In this document: piece by piece, positions 1 through 11,621 of the stretch
Numbering within the stretch: the stretch's first letter is position 1
How the letters are laid out: every line of letters starts with the position of its first letter
NCBI GenBank assembly: GCA_947568835.1
Contig: OX387607.1
Location: 17,287,701 to 17,351,700, forward strand
Direction: 5' to 3'
DNA: 64,000 bases
From: Protonemura montana
Lineage: Eukaryota > Arthropoda > Insecta > Plecoptera > Nemouridae
Notes under the pieces: model-generated
The model's input: the letters and a program-made list of their open reading frames with translations, nothing else
What the model was told of the DNA's origin: nothing
Databases searched by the model: none
Program-made: the position numbers and the translations under genes

Positions 1-1351
1 CCCGATCTCCACCTGTCGCGGGTGTTGCTCTAACCAATTGAGCTACTTGGACCCCGATCTCCACCTGTCGCGGGTGTTGCTCTAACCAATTGAGCTACTT
101 GAACCCCGATCTCCACCTATCGCAGGTGTTGCTCTAACCAATTGAGCTACTTGGACCCTGATCTCCACCTGTCGCGGGTGTTGCTCTAACCAATTGAGCT
201 ACTTGGACCCCGATCTCCACCTGTCGCTGGTGTTGCTCTAACCAATTGACCTACTTGGACCCCGATCTCCACCTGTCGCGGGTGTTGCTCTAACCAATTG
301 AGCTACTTGGACCCCGATCTCCACCTGTCGCGGGTGTTGCTCTAACCAATTGAGCTACTTGGACCCCGATCTTCACCTGTCGCGGGTGTTGCTCTAACCA
401 ATTGAGCTACTTGGACCCCGATCTCCACCTATCGCAGGTGTTGCTCTAACCAATTGAGCTACTTGGACCCCGATCTCCACCTGTCGCGGGTGTTGCTCTA
501 ACCAATTGAGCTACTTGGACCCCGATCTCCACCTATCGCAGGTGTTACTCTAACCAATTGAGCTACTTGGACCACGATCTCCACCTATCGCTGGTGTTGC
601 TCTAACCAATTGAGCTACTTCGACCCCGATCTCCACCTGTCGCTGGTGTTGCTCTAACCAATTGAGCTACTTGGACCCCGATCTCCACCTGTCGCGGGTG
701 TTGCTCTAACCAATTGAGCTACTTAAACCCCGATCTCCACCTGTCGCTGGTGTTGCTCTAACCAATTGAGCCACTTGAACCCCGATCTCCACCTGTCGGG
801 GGTGTTGCTCTAACCAATTGAGCTACTTGGACCCCGATCTCCACCTGTCGTGGGTGTTGCTCTAACCAATTGAGCTACTCGGACCCCGATCTCCACCTGT
901 CGCGGGTGTTGCTCTAACTAATTGAGCTACTTGGACCCCGATCTCCACTTGTCGCAGGTGTTGCTCTAACCAATTGAGCTACTTGGACCACGATCTCCAC
1001 CTATCGCTGGTGTTGCTCTAACCAATTGAGCTACTTGAACCCCGATCTCCACCTGTCGCGGGTGTTGCTCTAACCAATTGAGCTACTTGGACCCCGATCT
1101 CCACCTGTCGCGGGTGTTGCTCCAACCAATTGAGCAACTCGGACCCCGATCTCCACCTGTCGCGGGTGTTGCTCTAACCAATTGAGCTACTCGGACCCCG
1201 ATCTCCACCTGTCGCTGGTGTTGCTCTAACCAATTGAGCTACTTGGACCCCGATCTCCACCTGTCGCTGGTGTTGCTCTAACCAATTGAGCTACTTGGAC
1301 CCCGATCTCCACCTGTCGCTGGTGTTGCTCTAACCAATTGAGCTACTTGGA
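1..1351 (-). repeat. 52-bp tandem array of a truncated tRNA-like sequence (about 26 units)
   Basis: Read on the minus strand, each unit starts TCCAAGTAGCTCAATTGG, then TTAGAGC, a short hairpin with CACC/GGTG stem, and AGATCGGGG. This has the order of a tRNA from the acceptor 5' strand through the D-arm (GCTC/GAGC stem) and an anticodon-like arm to the start of the T-stem. The pol III A-box (TAGCTCAATTGG) is intact. The B-box is cut by the junction to the next unit, and some units read GGGGTTC there. Units differ by a few substitutions. The array runs off the left window edge. The same tRNA-like family occurs as a near-complete single copy at 31137-31206, so the array probably grew from a SINE or MITE head. 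Confidence 0.85.
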
Positions 1352-1921
1352 CATATAATTTTGAGATAGTTTGTTTGAAAATGATGTGTCCGAGTAGCAC
1401 AATTGGTAGCAAAACAGCGCCCGGGCGATCGATCCCAGCGTCTAAACTTTGATCACTGCCATCGAAATAAAGTGAGCCAATGATATTCTCTTTTATTCGC
1501 TTGTTTCACTTGAAGTTCTCTGTCTCTGTCTTCGAGCTCTTCTTGGCTGTTATAACTTAGTGAAGTATAGATTTCCCTTCGCTGCACGCAGCTCTGTGCT
1601 GCCATGGAAACAAAGCCCTTGATTCTGATTGGTCGACCCAAGTCAGCTTTCCCCACCCCCTGTTTTACTGGCTTTTCTTGCGTTTTCTTGGCTGAAAGGA
1701 AAGCCGTGACGAGACTGAGCTGGGAAACCTGAGCTAGGAGACAAAGATCGTTTAACTTGAAGGTAAAGTGCGAGTTAAGTCACGAGTTAAGATTGTGCTT
1801 GGGTTTAAAGTGCAGGTTAAGTCATGAGGTTTTTATGTTAAACCTGGATATCAATAAAGCCAATGATTGCTAAGTTATTTCACCTAAAACCAATCGAATT
1901 TAAGTTAGCATTATGATGGTT
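1352..1921. other. Unique stretch with a tRNA-like scrap
   Basis: Near 1387-1440 the plus strand reads GTCCGAGTAGCACAATTGG followed by a degraded anticodon-like and T-arm-like part (GGCGATCGATCCC). It is probably a decayed relative of the adjacent array's tRNA-like family. Nothing else recognisable; short open frames here show no family features. Confidence 0.35.
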
Positions 1922-2237
1922 CTTAGACTCATGTCTACTTGATGTAAACTTAGCACAAGTTTTAACAAAAACTATTTCAATTGGGTTTTCAATGCTAAGT
2001 GAAGAACAACTAAATTTCCCGACGTTTTGTAACTTGTACCTGTTACTTTATCAAGGGTAAGAGCAGTCCTGACAATTTTCCGGAAATCGGAAAAATTGAA
2101 AAATTCCGGACAGTCGGAAAATTGTCAGGACTGCTCTTACCCTTGATAAAGTAACAGGTACAAGTTACGAAACGTTGGGAAATTCAGTTGTTCTTCACTT
2201 AGCATTTAAAACCCAGTTGAAATAGTTTTTGTTAAAA
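1922..2237. mobile_element. Foldback (long inverted-repeat) element, short copy
   Basis: Two arms of about 150 bp are reverse complements. The left arm begins AGACTCATGTCTACTTGATG and contains AAGGGTAAGAGCAGTCCTGAC. The right arm repeats this inverted and ends in AAATAGTTTTTGTT. The centre carries a small secondary palindrome of TTCCGGA-type sequence. The arm is shared with copies at 2693, 14520, 23561, 44640 and 55065, so this is a dispersed non-coding palindromic family. Confidence 0.8.
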
Positions 2238-2692
2238 AGTTGGGATCAAAATTGTCGGAGTTACGACTTTATATGCTTTTGTTGGGAAATAGAAAACTGG
2301 CCTCCACTTCGATAAATACCTGGGCGGAAAACTCGGCGGAAAACTCGGTGGGAAAACTCGGGAAAGCCGCGTGAGAAAGGAAATCGGAAGTTCGTGACTA
2401 GAAGATGTTACGCCTGGTGAGGGAAACATTAACTAACGAAGATTTAGTTTTTTTCTTGACTCAAGATAAAGATGTCTCAACTCTTTCGTTATCTACTGGT
2501 ATTTACAGGGCTTTGCCTGTCGATTTACTTTTCAAGATGGTTTTTAACTCGGGGCAAGTAATTACAGTTGTCTAAGATGGCGTGCTTTGATAAGCAATGC
2601 TAAGAAGAAAACATTGAGGGAAAAATGCTTGTGAATTATCACTACCCACTGAAGTAATCATCTTTTAAACAATCACTCGATTTAACGCTTTA
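2238..2692. other. No gene seen
   Basis: AT-rich unique sequence with a GGGAAAACTCGG-like motif repeated a few times near 2320-2360. The short minus-strand frame here only reflects that motif. Confidence 0.4.
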
Positions 2693-2896
2693 ACAAAAAC
2701 TATTTCAACTGGGTTTTGTATGCTAAGTGAAGAACAACTGAATTTCCCAACGTTTCGTAACTTGTACCTGTTACTTTATCAAGGGTAAGAGCAGTCCTGA
2801 CAATTTTCCAATAACAAAAGAACCACATAAAATTATAACAATTACCAAGTTCAAGCTTCCTAAATACATCTAAATAAAATAATCAGGGTCAATAAC
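2693..2896. mobile_element. Foldback element, single arm
   Basis: One arm only of the foldback family: AACTATTTCAACTGGGTTTT through CAGTCCTGACAATTTTCC and on to a segment ending near AAAATAATCAGGGTC. It matches the left half of the complete copy at 14520-14938, so it is half an element. Confidence 0.7.
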
Positions 2897-3235
2897 TTAA
2901 AAACTAATGTATTCAGTATTTTCTGAAATAAGAACTCGGAACAAATTGAGTCTAAAAATCACTCGATTCAACGCTTTTTTACATTAAATCTGTGCAGCGA
3001 ATGTTTTCTTCCAGACAAGTTTTTGATAATTGAATTAGAATGACGTGTGTGTCACGTGTGTCACGTGTGTTTGGGGGACAGGAAATTGACAGGAAAATGT
3101 AATATAATTTTAATGAAGCTTGCGATCTGTGACATTGTAATGCGTTTAATGGGATTATTGGGGCGTCGTGGAGCTGGTTAATACCATGTGATGTTTAGAA
3201 GACATGTCCCTGTAGCACCCTACCCCCTTTACCGT
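2897..3235. other. No gene seen
   Basis: Unique AT-rich sequence with a short GTGTGTCACGTGTGTCACGTGTG repeat near 3043-3070. No coding signal. Confidence 0.4.
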
Positions 3236-3462
3236 ATCCCACCCCCTGGTCCCCACCCCAGCCCCTGTCCCCAACCCCTGGTCCCCAACCCCTTATCCCC
3301 AGCCCCTGGTCCCCAACCCAGCCCCTGGTCCCCAACCCAGCCCCTGTCCCCAACCCAGCCCCTGGTCCCCAACCCAGCCCCTGTCCCCAACCCAGCCCTG
3401 GTCCCCAACCCAGCCCTGGTCCCCAACCCAGCCCTGGTCCCCAACCCAACCCTGGACCTACT
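3236..3462. repeat. GC-rich minisatellite (CCCCAACCCAGCCCCTGGT type)
   Basis: Imperfect units built from CCCCAACC and CAGCCCCTGGTC, 13 to 19 bp long. Frames on both strands stay open because the units lack stops and give Pro/Gly-rich low-complexity peptides. I do not call these as genes. Confidence 0.8.
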
Positions 3463-3775
3463 GTAGCCGAGACTCGGAGGTGACGGGCGCAGATAAGAAG
3501 TTGATGTTGAAGCAAGATGCAATCGGTGTGTAAAGGTCTTCGTTTACTTATAAAATCTTCAAGTATAATCAATATGGCCGGGAGGAACGCTCGGCTGGCG
3601 TCCGAGTTCTGAGAGAGCATAAGCCTGGCTCTCGCACTCCAGATATCTCCATCAAAACTCTAGGTTTGCATTTTGCTAGCTGGGCGCTCTCTGACATTAC
3701 TAGCGCTCTCTAGTGGTACTTTGATACTCGGTGATAGTAGGTACTGTATCAACTGTAGTTGGTACACCTATGCTA
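3463..3775. other. Spacer between two related minisatellites
   Basis: Unique sequence separating two arrays of the same CCCCAACCC monomer. No gene recognised. Confidence 0.4.
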
Positions 3776-4030
3776 CTGGACCCCAATCCCTGGTTCTCAA
3801 CCCTGGTCCCCAATCCCTGGACCCCAGACCCTGTCCCCAACCAACCCTGGTCCCCAACCCTGTACCCAACCAACCCTGGTCCCCAACCCTGTACCCAACC
3901 AACCCTGGTCCCCAACCCTGTACCCAACCCCCTGTCCCATCCAACCCCCTGGTCCCCAACCCTGTACCCAACCCCCTGTCCCATCTAACCCCTTGGTCCG
4001 CAAGCCTGGACCCAATCCCTGGACCTATGC
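3776..4030. repeat. GC-rich minisatellite, second block
   Basis: Units such as CCAACCCTGGTCCCCAACC and TGTACCCAACC. Clearly related in monomer content to the block at 3236-3462, so the two probably share an origin. Confidence 0.8.
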
Positions 4031-4626
4031 TACTCACAGGAGCAATGATTTATAATCGAGTTAACTCAGCTCACAGGTGAAGTTAATGTCAAGTCAGCTT
4101 CAGCTCCGGAGGAATGCGATTATTTGCTCACCGGAAGTTGATTCTCAGACGGGAAGTTACTTGCCAAGGAACTTAAATTAGTGGCAAATCAGGGAACATT
4201 TCATGTGTTTATTTAATTGTGTTGGATTCGTATCGGAAGTCAGTTCTAAGATCGGTCAGTTTCTTGACTTTTACACAGCACTGTAATTCATTGTAATTCA
4301 CTTGAAGTTTGACCACTCAGCATTTGCTCAGTTGGGAAGCAGATCACTTTCAATTGAAAGATCGCACAAAGGCATTTGATAAGCAAATGAGATCGATGTG
4401 CACTTTGACAACAATGGCTGCCGAAAGTTTGTCTCGAATGAAGAAAATAAATAAAAACTGCATGGATTTTTCTCCCCCAAGTAAATTAAAATAACAATCG
4501 AATGTTTTTAGGAGCTTTGTGATTTTCCCCTCCAACTCAATCAGAAGATTCTTTGTAAGATTTGAACAAATCACGTTTTGTTGGTTACACATTTAATACA
4601 AGGTTTGAATATAGAAAGTCAATCCC
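4031..4626. other. No gene seen
   Basis: Unique sequence. A 61-codon plus-strand frame near 4309 has no recognisable motif and no convincing splice context. Confidence 0.35.
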
Positions 4627-5130
4627 TGCCATATACTGCTGTCATATTCTGCTGTCATATTCTGCTGTCATATACTGCTGTCATATTCTGCTGTCATATA
4701 CTGCTGTCATATACTGCTGTCATATACTGCTGTCATATTCTGTTGTCATATTCTGCTGTCATATACTGCTGTCATATACTGCTGTCATATTCTGCTGTCA
4801 TATTCTGCTGTCATATTCTGCTGTCATATACTGCTGTCATATTCTGCTGTCATATTATGCTGTCATATACTGCTGTCATATTCTGCTGTCATATACTGCT
4901 GTCATATACTGCTGTCATATACTGCTGCCATATTCTGCTGTCATATTCTGCTGTCATATACTGCTGTCATATTCTGCTGTCATATTCTGCTGTCATATTC
5001 TGCTGTCATATACTGCTGTCATATTCTGCTGTCATATTCTGCTGTCATATACTGCTGTCATATTCTGCTGTCATATTCTGCTGTCATATTCTGCTGTCAT
5101 ATACTGCTGTCATATACTGGTGTCCTATTG
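4627..5130. repeat. 13-bp tandem array (CTGCTGTCATATT)
   Basis: About 38 units of CTGCTGTCATATT/CTGCTGTCATATA. The two variants, differing at the last base, are interspersed without obvious order. Open frames through it are by-products of a unit without stops in some frames. Confidence 0.9.
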
Positions 5131-5260
5131 TTACGACCAGAATTTAAACTGTTGCTTATGCTGGGCTGAAAGATCTCGCTTGGCAATGTGAGAGGTCGTA
5201 ACTTGCCGGGATATAATTTAGATTCTACTTGTAAAGAAAGGAATATAATAATGTGCTCAC

Positions 5261-5441
5261 CAAATCTGTAGTCCACAATCAGGACCGTTCCACCCGGGAG
5301 CTGGTTTCTCTCTGATCCCTGACCACATGAATACAGCTGGGACATCTGGATATTGCTGATGCTTACCGTGCACATTCCTACCTGCACGCGACAGCTCACC
5401 TGAGCACCAAATGCAATCATGCAGTTCGCAACAATATATTG
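5261..5441 (-). CDS. Possible internal exon of an unrecognised gene
   Basis: On the minus strand an open frame of 60 codons plus one base lies between an acceptor-like site (TTTTCATCAATATCACAG, exon starting at 5441) and a strong donor (AGATTTG then GTGAGC, intron starting at 5260). It would enter in phase 0 and leave in phase 1. The peptide is Cys-rich (five Cys) with a C-terminal run NQLPGGTVLIVDYRFG; I recognise no family. The same stretch holds other donor-like sites (CAGGTGAGC, CAGGTAGG, ACGGTAAGC), so exon limits are uncertain. The 13-bp array starts about 130 bp beyond the donor, inside the presumed intron. It may also be chance. Confidence 0.25.
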
Positions 5442-5639
5442 CTGTGATATTGATGAAAAGTATCAATGAGTTATAAAGTTTTGCAGTGGGTTGTCGGGAC
5501 GGTATCTCTGGGGACGATATCTCGGGGGACAATATTTCAGGAGGCGGGTTAAAGTATATCCGGTAGCCAAGCAAATGTGTCTCTCTTTTCAGTTGTGACT
5601 TTCAATTCTTACAAACAAGTGTAGTCCAGTCGTAACGTG

Positions 5640-5860
5640 ATCCATGTACCGATGAATGGACTGATGAATGGACCGATGAATGGACCGATGAATGGACCGA
5701 CCCCATGCTTTACACATGTATTGTCAATGATCTGAAGACATGAATCAGCTGACATAACTTCTGTTAGTTCGGTCAACGAAGCCAACTTCCCCGGGCATTG
5801 TTATCATGGAAGTCTTACGTTGTCCCGTCTCGTCCCGTCTCGTCCCGTCTCGTCCCGTCT
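5640..5860. repeat. Two very short tandem runs
   Basis: ATGAATGGACCG repeated four times (about 5650-5700) and CGTCCCGTCT repeated four times (about 5820-5860), with unique sequence between them. Confidence 0.7.
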
Positions 5861-6013
5861 TGGTTCTTCTAACACGCAGAACTAACCACCACAATGAAAC
5901 CAGTCAAAGAAACTGCGATCTTTGGGGACAATATTGCATCTTAAATCAACTTCCGACTTTGCGGGAGGTGGAGAGATGGAATTACATAACTGACCACCTG
6001 ATCAAACCTGCCC

Positions 6014-6181
6014 AGGTATTACCAGGTATTACCAAGGTATTACCAAGGTATTACCAAGGTATTACCAAGGTATTACCAAGGTATTACCAAGGTATTACCA
6101 AGGTATTACCAAGGTATTACCAAGGTATTACCCAGGTATTACCAAGGTATTACCAAGGTATTGCCCAGGTATTACCAGGTA
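6014..6181. repeat. 11-bp tandem array (GGTATTACCAA)
   Basis: About 15 units of GGTATTACCAA, slightly variable at the ends (CCCAGGTATT). The unit is near-palindromic (GGTATTACC contains GGTA and TACC arms). The long plus-strand frame through it is open because 11-bp units without stops can be read in any frame. Confidence 0.85.
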
Positions 6182-6682
6182 AAATAATGGGAGAGTATAT
6201 AGTTATATGGCGATCATCTCCAACCAAAGATACTTTGCATAACAGCTTGACAACAATTTTGTCGTCCCAGTTTTTGGGAATCGATCTCAGATTGGTTAGC
6301 AATGTTGATAATAATAAAATGGTGGCTCTGGTTAACGACTTTGAGGTCTACGTTAGCTACAGGAAGTCGATCACTCGCCCCCCCCCAGATCGCGATGCTT
6401 CCTGTTTAACCCTGTACACGGGTTTCAACTCCTGCACAGAATCAATCTCTATTTGCCGACTTCCGGGTATTGCTTCCATTCTAAGTGCACTTCGTCATAG
6501 CCGAGCCACGAAGCGACCGAATATTACTTAATGGTTGACTTCTTGCCCCTGATCCATATCTCGTGTGTTGATCGAACCTAGAGCTGGTTTAACGTTAGAC
6601 AGGCATTTTATATCAAGTTATTCTCATAGTGTTATGTTGCATTGCTTTTATTAACATTTCACTTTGCATGGACTGCTTTGGA
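6182..6682. other. No gene seen
   Basis: Unique sequence. The frame running on from the 11-bp array ends near 6531 and shows no family motif. Confidence 0.35.
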
Positions 6683-6872
6683 TTAACCTAACCTAACCTA
6701 ACCTAACCTAACCTAATCTAACCTAACTTAACCTAACCTAACCTAACCTAACCTAACCTAACCTAACCTAACCAAACCTAACCTAACCTAACCTAACCTA
6801 ACCTAACCTAACCTAACCTAACATCACCTAACCTAACCTAACCTAACCTAACCTAACCTAACCTAACCTAAC
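6683..6872 (-). repeat. CCTAA pentanucleotide array (TTAGG on the minus strand)
   Basis: About 38 units of CCTAA with a few substitutions. TTAGG is the telomeric repeat of most arthropods. Here it is flanked by ordinary sequence on both sides, so it is an interstitial block, not a chromosome end. Confidence 0.9.
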
Positions 6873-7350
6873 CTTAAAACTTATCTTAATCTTAAAACTT
6901 GGTTATCATATGGGACTGCACACAATTGACATAGCAATAAGCACAAGCATAGCACACAAGGATCTTAAAACTTGGTTATCATATGGGACTGCACACAATT
7001 GACATAGCAATAAGCACAAGCATAGCACACAAGGATCTTAAAACTTGGTTATCATATGGGACTGCACACAATTAACATAGCAATAAGCACAAGCATAGCA
7101 CACAAGGATCTTAAACTTGGTTGTCATATGGGACTGCACACAATTGACATAGCAATAAGCACAAGCATAGCGCACAAGGATCTTAAACTTGGTTGTCATA
7201 TGGGACTGCACACAATTGACATAGCAATAAGCACAATCATAGCACACAAGGATCTTAAACTTGGTTGTCATATGGGACTGCACACAATTGACATAGCAAT
7301 AAGCACAAGCATAGCGCACAAGGATCTTAAAACTTGGTTATCATATGGGT
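6873..7350. repeat. 72/73-bp tandem repeat (about 6 units)
   Basis: Units read CTTAAAACTTGG, then TTATCATATGGGACTGCACA, then an AT-rich part ending in GCACACAAGGAT. One A more or less in the first run (AAAA or AAA) makes the unit 73 or 72 bp, giving frames that stay open for several units. It starts immediately after the CCTAA block. Confidence 0.9.
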
Positions 7351-9360
7351 TATCATATGGTATAGACGCGTGGTCATTTTGAGAGTTGATTTCCAGTGGC
7401 TATAATAATTTGTGCATGAGCCCGATGATTTCTGATCTCACTCGCCAGTAATGACTCGACGTTGTATCTAACTGTACGATTTTACCGCCGCGAGCAGGTG
7501 GTTATATTCGTGGTTATATTCGTGCATTTGTTTTGCTTTTAGTCGCTTTGCATGAATCTGGTCCGATTTTGGCGATTTGAGTTCCGAGATTTTCGAACCC
7601 GAGCCGGTGCGTATTTCATCAGAAAATGACATCAAGAATGAGCCGCGACGGACCGACGGACATCGCAGATACCGAGATAACTGCACACCATGAAGTACCG
7701 ATAAGAGAGAGAGACCACGTGTCGGCCACTAAAGAGACAAGACTATGCACAGACACAAGAACTTGCTACAAGTTCGCCCGCGGATACAATCAAATCTACA
7801 AGGAAATATCATCTTCTTCATGGTTTATTATGTCAGCCAATGCACCTATAGTTACCCTTGCCGTTGTGGGCGACAGAACTGCCGATGTGATCTCCTAGTT
7901 GTATAGAAGCCGTGTTCCAGGTTCTATGCTTGTCAAACGCCCCTCTGTTGCTGCTAAACGTTGTTGTATAGGTGATGGGCTTGTATTGCGCTTGACAGCG
8001 TATAATCGCTTCCAACTGCAGGCGCTTTCTTCACTGGCATCAGGGTGCGACGAAGCTGACAAATTGCTATCCTGTGTTACCCTGTTCTATCCTATGAACG
8101 AGCTTCGCTGCAAGGAGGTTTAAAGGGAAGAGTTTGGAAAACACCGCACTTTTATATTCATGTCTTCATGACTCATGTACACTTTCTGTTTCTTCTCATT
8201 TCATGTCCAATATATCCAATAAACAATTCAGTACGAGGCTAATCAATTGTTTCTACCCGTGAAATGGCATTTCAATTGCAAACGCTTGCAACGGGCAAAG
8301 TATTTTATAATTAGGTAAACTCAGAATATATTTTAGCTATAACTTGCACAAACTCTGTAGATCAATATATTGCCAGATGCATGGCTAATCTTCTCACCTC
8401 CCCAGATGTCTCGGCTAGAAAACTCAACTTTCTTTTAGGATGAATTCTGATAGACGCTGCAATCAAATAATCGATTAGTAAATTTATGTGGCTCGGCCAA
8501 GGCGAGCTCTAAATGCCATCTAAAGGTAGTTAAGAAAGGAGGCACGGTGTTGTAGTTTCTACAAAGAAATGAAATTAGGAAGAGGTGTTAGAGCGTTGTT
8601 AGCCCGCACCACGGTTCAATGGTTGACAATGACCAGGATTAGCTACTGAATATAAAGCTGCTCTGTTGGGAACTCCATGAAGCTGTGGTCCACATCTCGA
8701 TGCAAGTTGGTCAACACACCTACCAGCGCTTTAACACTAGACGTGACGACACCGGGACCTTGTCGTGGATTGGATTTATAAATGATCAATCATTATACCT
8801 GTGATGACATGACCAGCAGGAACATCTGTCCCTGGTGCAAAGCGATATCAGCTGGCTGGTCAGGTGTTTTCAAGATAGTGCTTGCATCTGCCCCGGGATA
8901 ACCCTGTCTCGACGCGGTCCCTGTCTCGACGAGATCCCTGTCCAGCGACACCCCCTTCACTGAGGCACGCGTGGACGTGCAGAGGGGTAGGGTAGAGGGT
9001 GGGGCAGAGGGTGCCAGCCAAGCCGCGGCTCGGAGGGGACATGCAGCTGCATTGAATTGAAAAGTCATTATCGAAACCCTATCAATTCACAAGCCCTTTA
9101 AACCCTAATGTTTTAACGATATGATTACTTTTATCTCATCCTATGCCCGAGTAATCTTTGCTTTGCATTGGGTAAACAATGCTAACACACATTTCATGTT
9201 TGATCACGATTTTATAACATTTGCATGGGCGATATTTTTCACCTTTTCCTAGTAAGCAATCGAGTAACAACTTTTCAAGGTATATACGTGTCCTGAGCTG
9301 GACGAACCATAACCTAAAAGAGAAAAACTCAACTAACTTAACTAACTTCGTTGTCAATAG
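7351..9360. other. Two kilobases without a recognisable gene
   Basis: Two plus-strand frames lie directly end to end (7626-7898 and 7899-8123), the first stop touching the next ATG. Neither shows a motif I know, and no clear splice sites bound them. At 8262-8310 the sequence TTTCAATTGCAAACGCTTGCAA also occurs at 31066-31090 at the edge of an inverted-repeat element, so part of this stretch is dispersed repeat. The rest is unique to my eye. Confidence 0.3.
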
Positions 9361-10055
9361 TCTTGCCTTGCCTTGCCCTGCCTTGCCTTGCCTTGCCTTG
9401 CCTTGCCTTGCCTTGCCTTGCCTTGCCATGCCATGCCTTGCCATGCCATGCCTTGCCTTGCCTTGCCTTGGCATGCCATGCCATGCCTTGCCTTGCCTTG
9501 CCTTGCCTTGCCTTGCCATGCCTTGCCTTGGCATGCCATGCCATGCCTTGCCTTGCCATGCCATGCCATGCCTTGCCTTGCCTTGGCATGCCATGCCATG
9601 CCTTGCCTTGCCTTGGCATGCCATGCCATGCCTTGCCTTGCCTTGCTATGCCATGCCATGCCATGCCATGCCATGCCATGCCATGCCTTGCCTTGCCTTG
9701 CCTTGCTATGCCATGCCATGCCATGCCATGCCATGCCATGCCATGCCATGCCATGCCTTGTGCCATGCCTTGCCATGCAATGCCATGCCATGCCATGCCA
9801 TGCCATGCCATGCCATGCCATGCCTTGCCTTGCCTTGCCTTGCTATGCCATGCCATGCCATGCCATGCCATGCCTTGTGCCATGCCTTGCCATGCCATGC
9901 CTTGTGCCATGCCTTGCCATGCCATGCCTTGTGCCATGCCTTGCCATGCAATGCCATGCCATGCCATGCCATGCCATGCCATGCCTTGTGCCTTGCCATG
10001 CCCTGCCATGCCATGCCATGCCATGCCATGCCATGCCATGCCTTGTGCCTTGCTT
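9361..10055 (-). repeat. GGCAA/GGCAT mixed pentanucleotide array (first locus)
   Basis: About 139 units of TTGCC or ATGCC (GGCAA and GGCAT on the minus strand), mixed irregularly, with occasional TATGCC, CAATGCC and TTGTGCC variants. Long higher-order blocks recur near 9700-9790 and 9880-9960. All long frames here are repeat by-products. Confidence 0.95.
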
Positions 10056-10519
10056 GTGTGATGTTCTCAGTGCTATTGCTTGAAATCAGAGTTCAGTGGG
10101 TGATTTGGTAAGAGGGTTGTTGGTTTGTTGTTGTTGGAGGGGTGGGTGAAGGCTGGTAGGGGAGGGGGAAGGGCAGAGGGTGCAGGAGGGTGTCAAACTA
10201 AACCAGTGAATGCGACAAGCTCGCTAATTCCATGGAACAAATTGCCTAGAAATTAACACCATCCAATTGTTTTAACGTCTGTAAAAAAACCCCGAGGGTG
10301 GATTTCCCATCAGAAGCACTTTCTTGTTTAGCTCCCACCCTGATGATATTTTATCACGCCATTCTTTGCTCTTTTTTCATCTCTTTTCATCTCTTTTCAT
10401 CTCTTTTCACCTCTTTTCACCTCCTTACACTGATTTCTCAGCGGTTTATTTCTACCTCATGTCTGACCCGACGTTCTACCTCGGGGTCCTAGATTAAGAT
10501 TCTAGATCGAGGTTCTAAA
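10056..10519. other. No gene seen
   Basis: Unique sequence with a G-rich run (10130-10190) and a short TCTTTTCATC repeat (10370-10420). Confidence 0.4.
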
Positions 10520-11154
10520 TTGAGGTCCTGCATTGCGGTCCTGCATTGTGGTCCTGCATTGTGGTCCTGCATTGCGGTCCTACATTGCGGTCCTGTATTG
10601 CAGTCCTGCATTGCGGTCCTGTATCGCAGTCCTGCATTGCGGTCCTGCATTGCGGTCCTGCACTGCGGTCTTGCATTGCGGTCCTGCATTGCGGTCCTGC
10701 ACTGCGGTCCTGAACTGCGGTCCTGCACTATGGTCCTACATTGCGGTCCTGCATTGCGGTCCTGTATTGCAGCCCTGCATTGCGGTCCTGTATCGCAGTC
10801 CTGCATTGCGGTCCTGCATTGCGGTCCTGTATTGCAGTCCTGCATTGCGGTCCTGTATCGCAGTCCTGCATTGCGGTCCTGCATTGCGGTCCTGCACTGT
10901 GGTCTTGCATTGCGGTCCTGCATTGTGGTCCTGCACTGCGGTCCTGAACTGCGGTCCTGCATTATGGTCATACATTGTGGTCCTGCATTATGGTCCTACA
11001 TTGCGGTCCTGCATTGCGGTCCTGCATTGCGGTCCTACATTGCGGTCCTGAATTGCGGTCCTGCATTGCGGTCCTACATTGCGGTCTTGCATTGCGGTCC
11101 TACATTGCGGTCCTACATTGCGGTCCTACATTGCGGTCCTGCATTGCGGTCCTG
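10520..11154. repeat. 13-bp tandem array (GCGGTCCTGCATT)
   Basis: About 48 units of GCGGTCCTGCATT with variants CAGTCCTGTATT, TGGTCCTACATT and others. Larger blocks of several units recur (compare 10590-10700 with 10765-10900), indicating duplication of multi-unit segments as well. Confidence 0.9.
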
Positions 11155-11621
11155 TTCTTCCATGAAAAACTCAGACACAGAGTTTGCTCTCATCTCTCCA
11201 GATTGAAATCTACTACAAGAGAAACCACCGCCCCCTTGTTCGCCCGCTAGAAATGAATCCCAATACAGACATCGGGTTTTGCATAGAAAGTTGGATGGGG
11301 GATGAAGATCTGGTTCCGGTTGAAGCGGACACGGCGATATTGATGGTTTCCGGTGGCAATGTTCCGCTCGGTTTAGCAAGAACCCGTAAGTCGCAAGCCG
11401 CGAGCCGCGAGCCACGAGCAAACGAGCAACGAGCAACGAGCAACGAGCAATATGATAGAGACATATGACCAGTCATTTATTTCACCGCCGAATTTTAATC
11501 TCTTTTTTTAACTGCGGCGAACGGGAAAAGTTTTCTAGGGAAAACAATGGAAAGTAAAAATTGATATATTTGCAATATCTCCGGTCACCGAGACTGGAAT
11601 AATCTTGGACAAACTGCTGAG
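11155..11621. other. No gene seen; short CGAGCAA run
   Basis: Unique sequence with a small GAGCCGCGAGCC/AACGAGCAACGAGC repeat at 11398-11450. Frames here show no family motifs. Confidence 0.4.

Noticed and set aside
1-1351. A cluster of tRNA genes
   Set aside because: Units lack the T-arm and the 3' acceptor strand, and the anticodon loop is abnormal; they cannot be functional tRNAs.
7038-7382. Repeat-protein frames of about 100 residues on both strands
   Set aside because: They follow the 72-bp tandem repeat; one-base unit-length variants (73 bp) break the frames.
9221-10111. Plus and minus frames of 230-300 residues made of HALPC/MAWHG-type repeats
   Set aside because: A 5-bp repeat without stops gives open frames in several registers; the peptides are low-complexity by-products.
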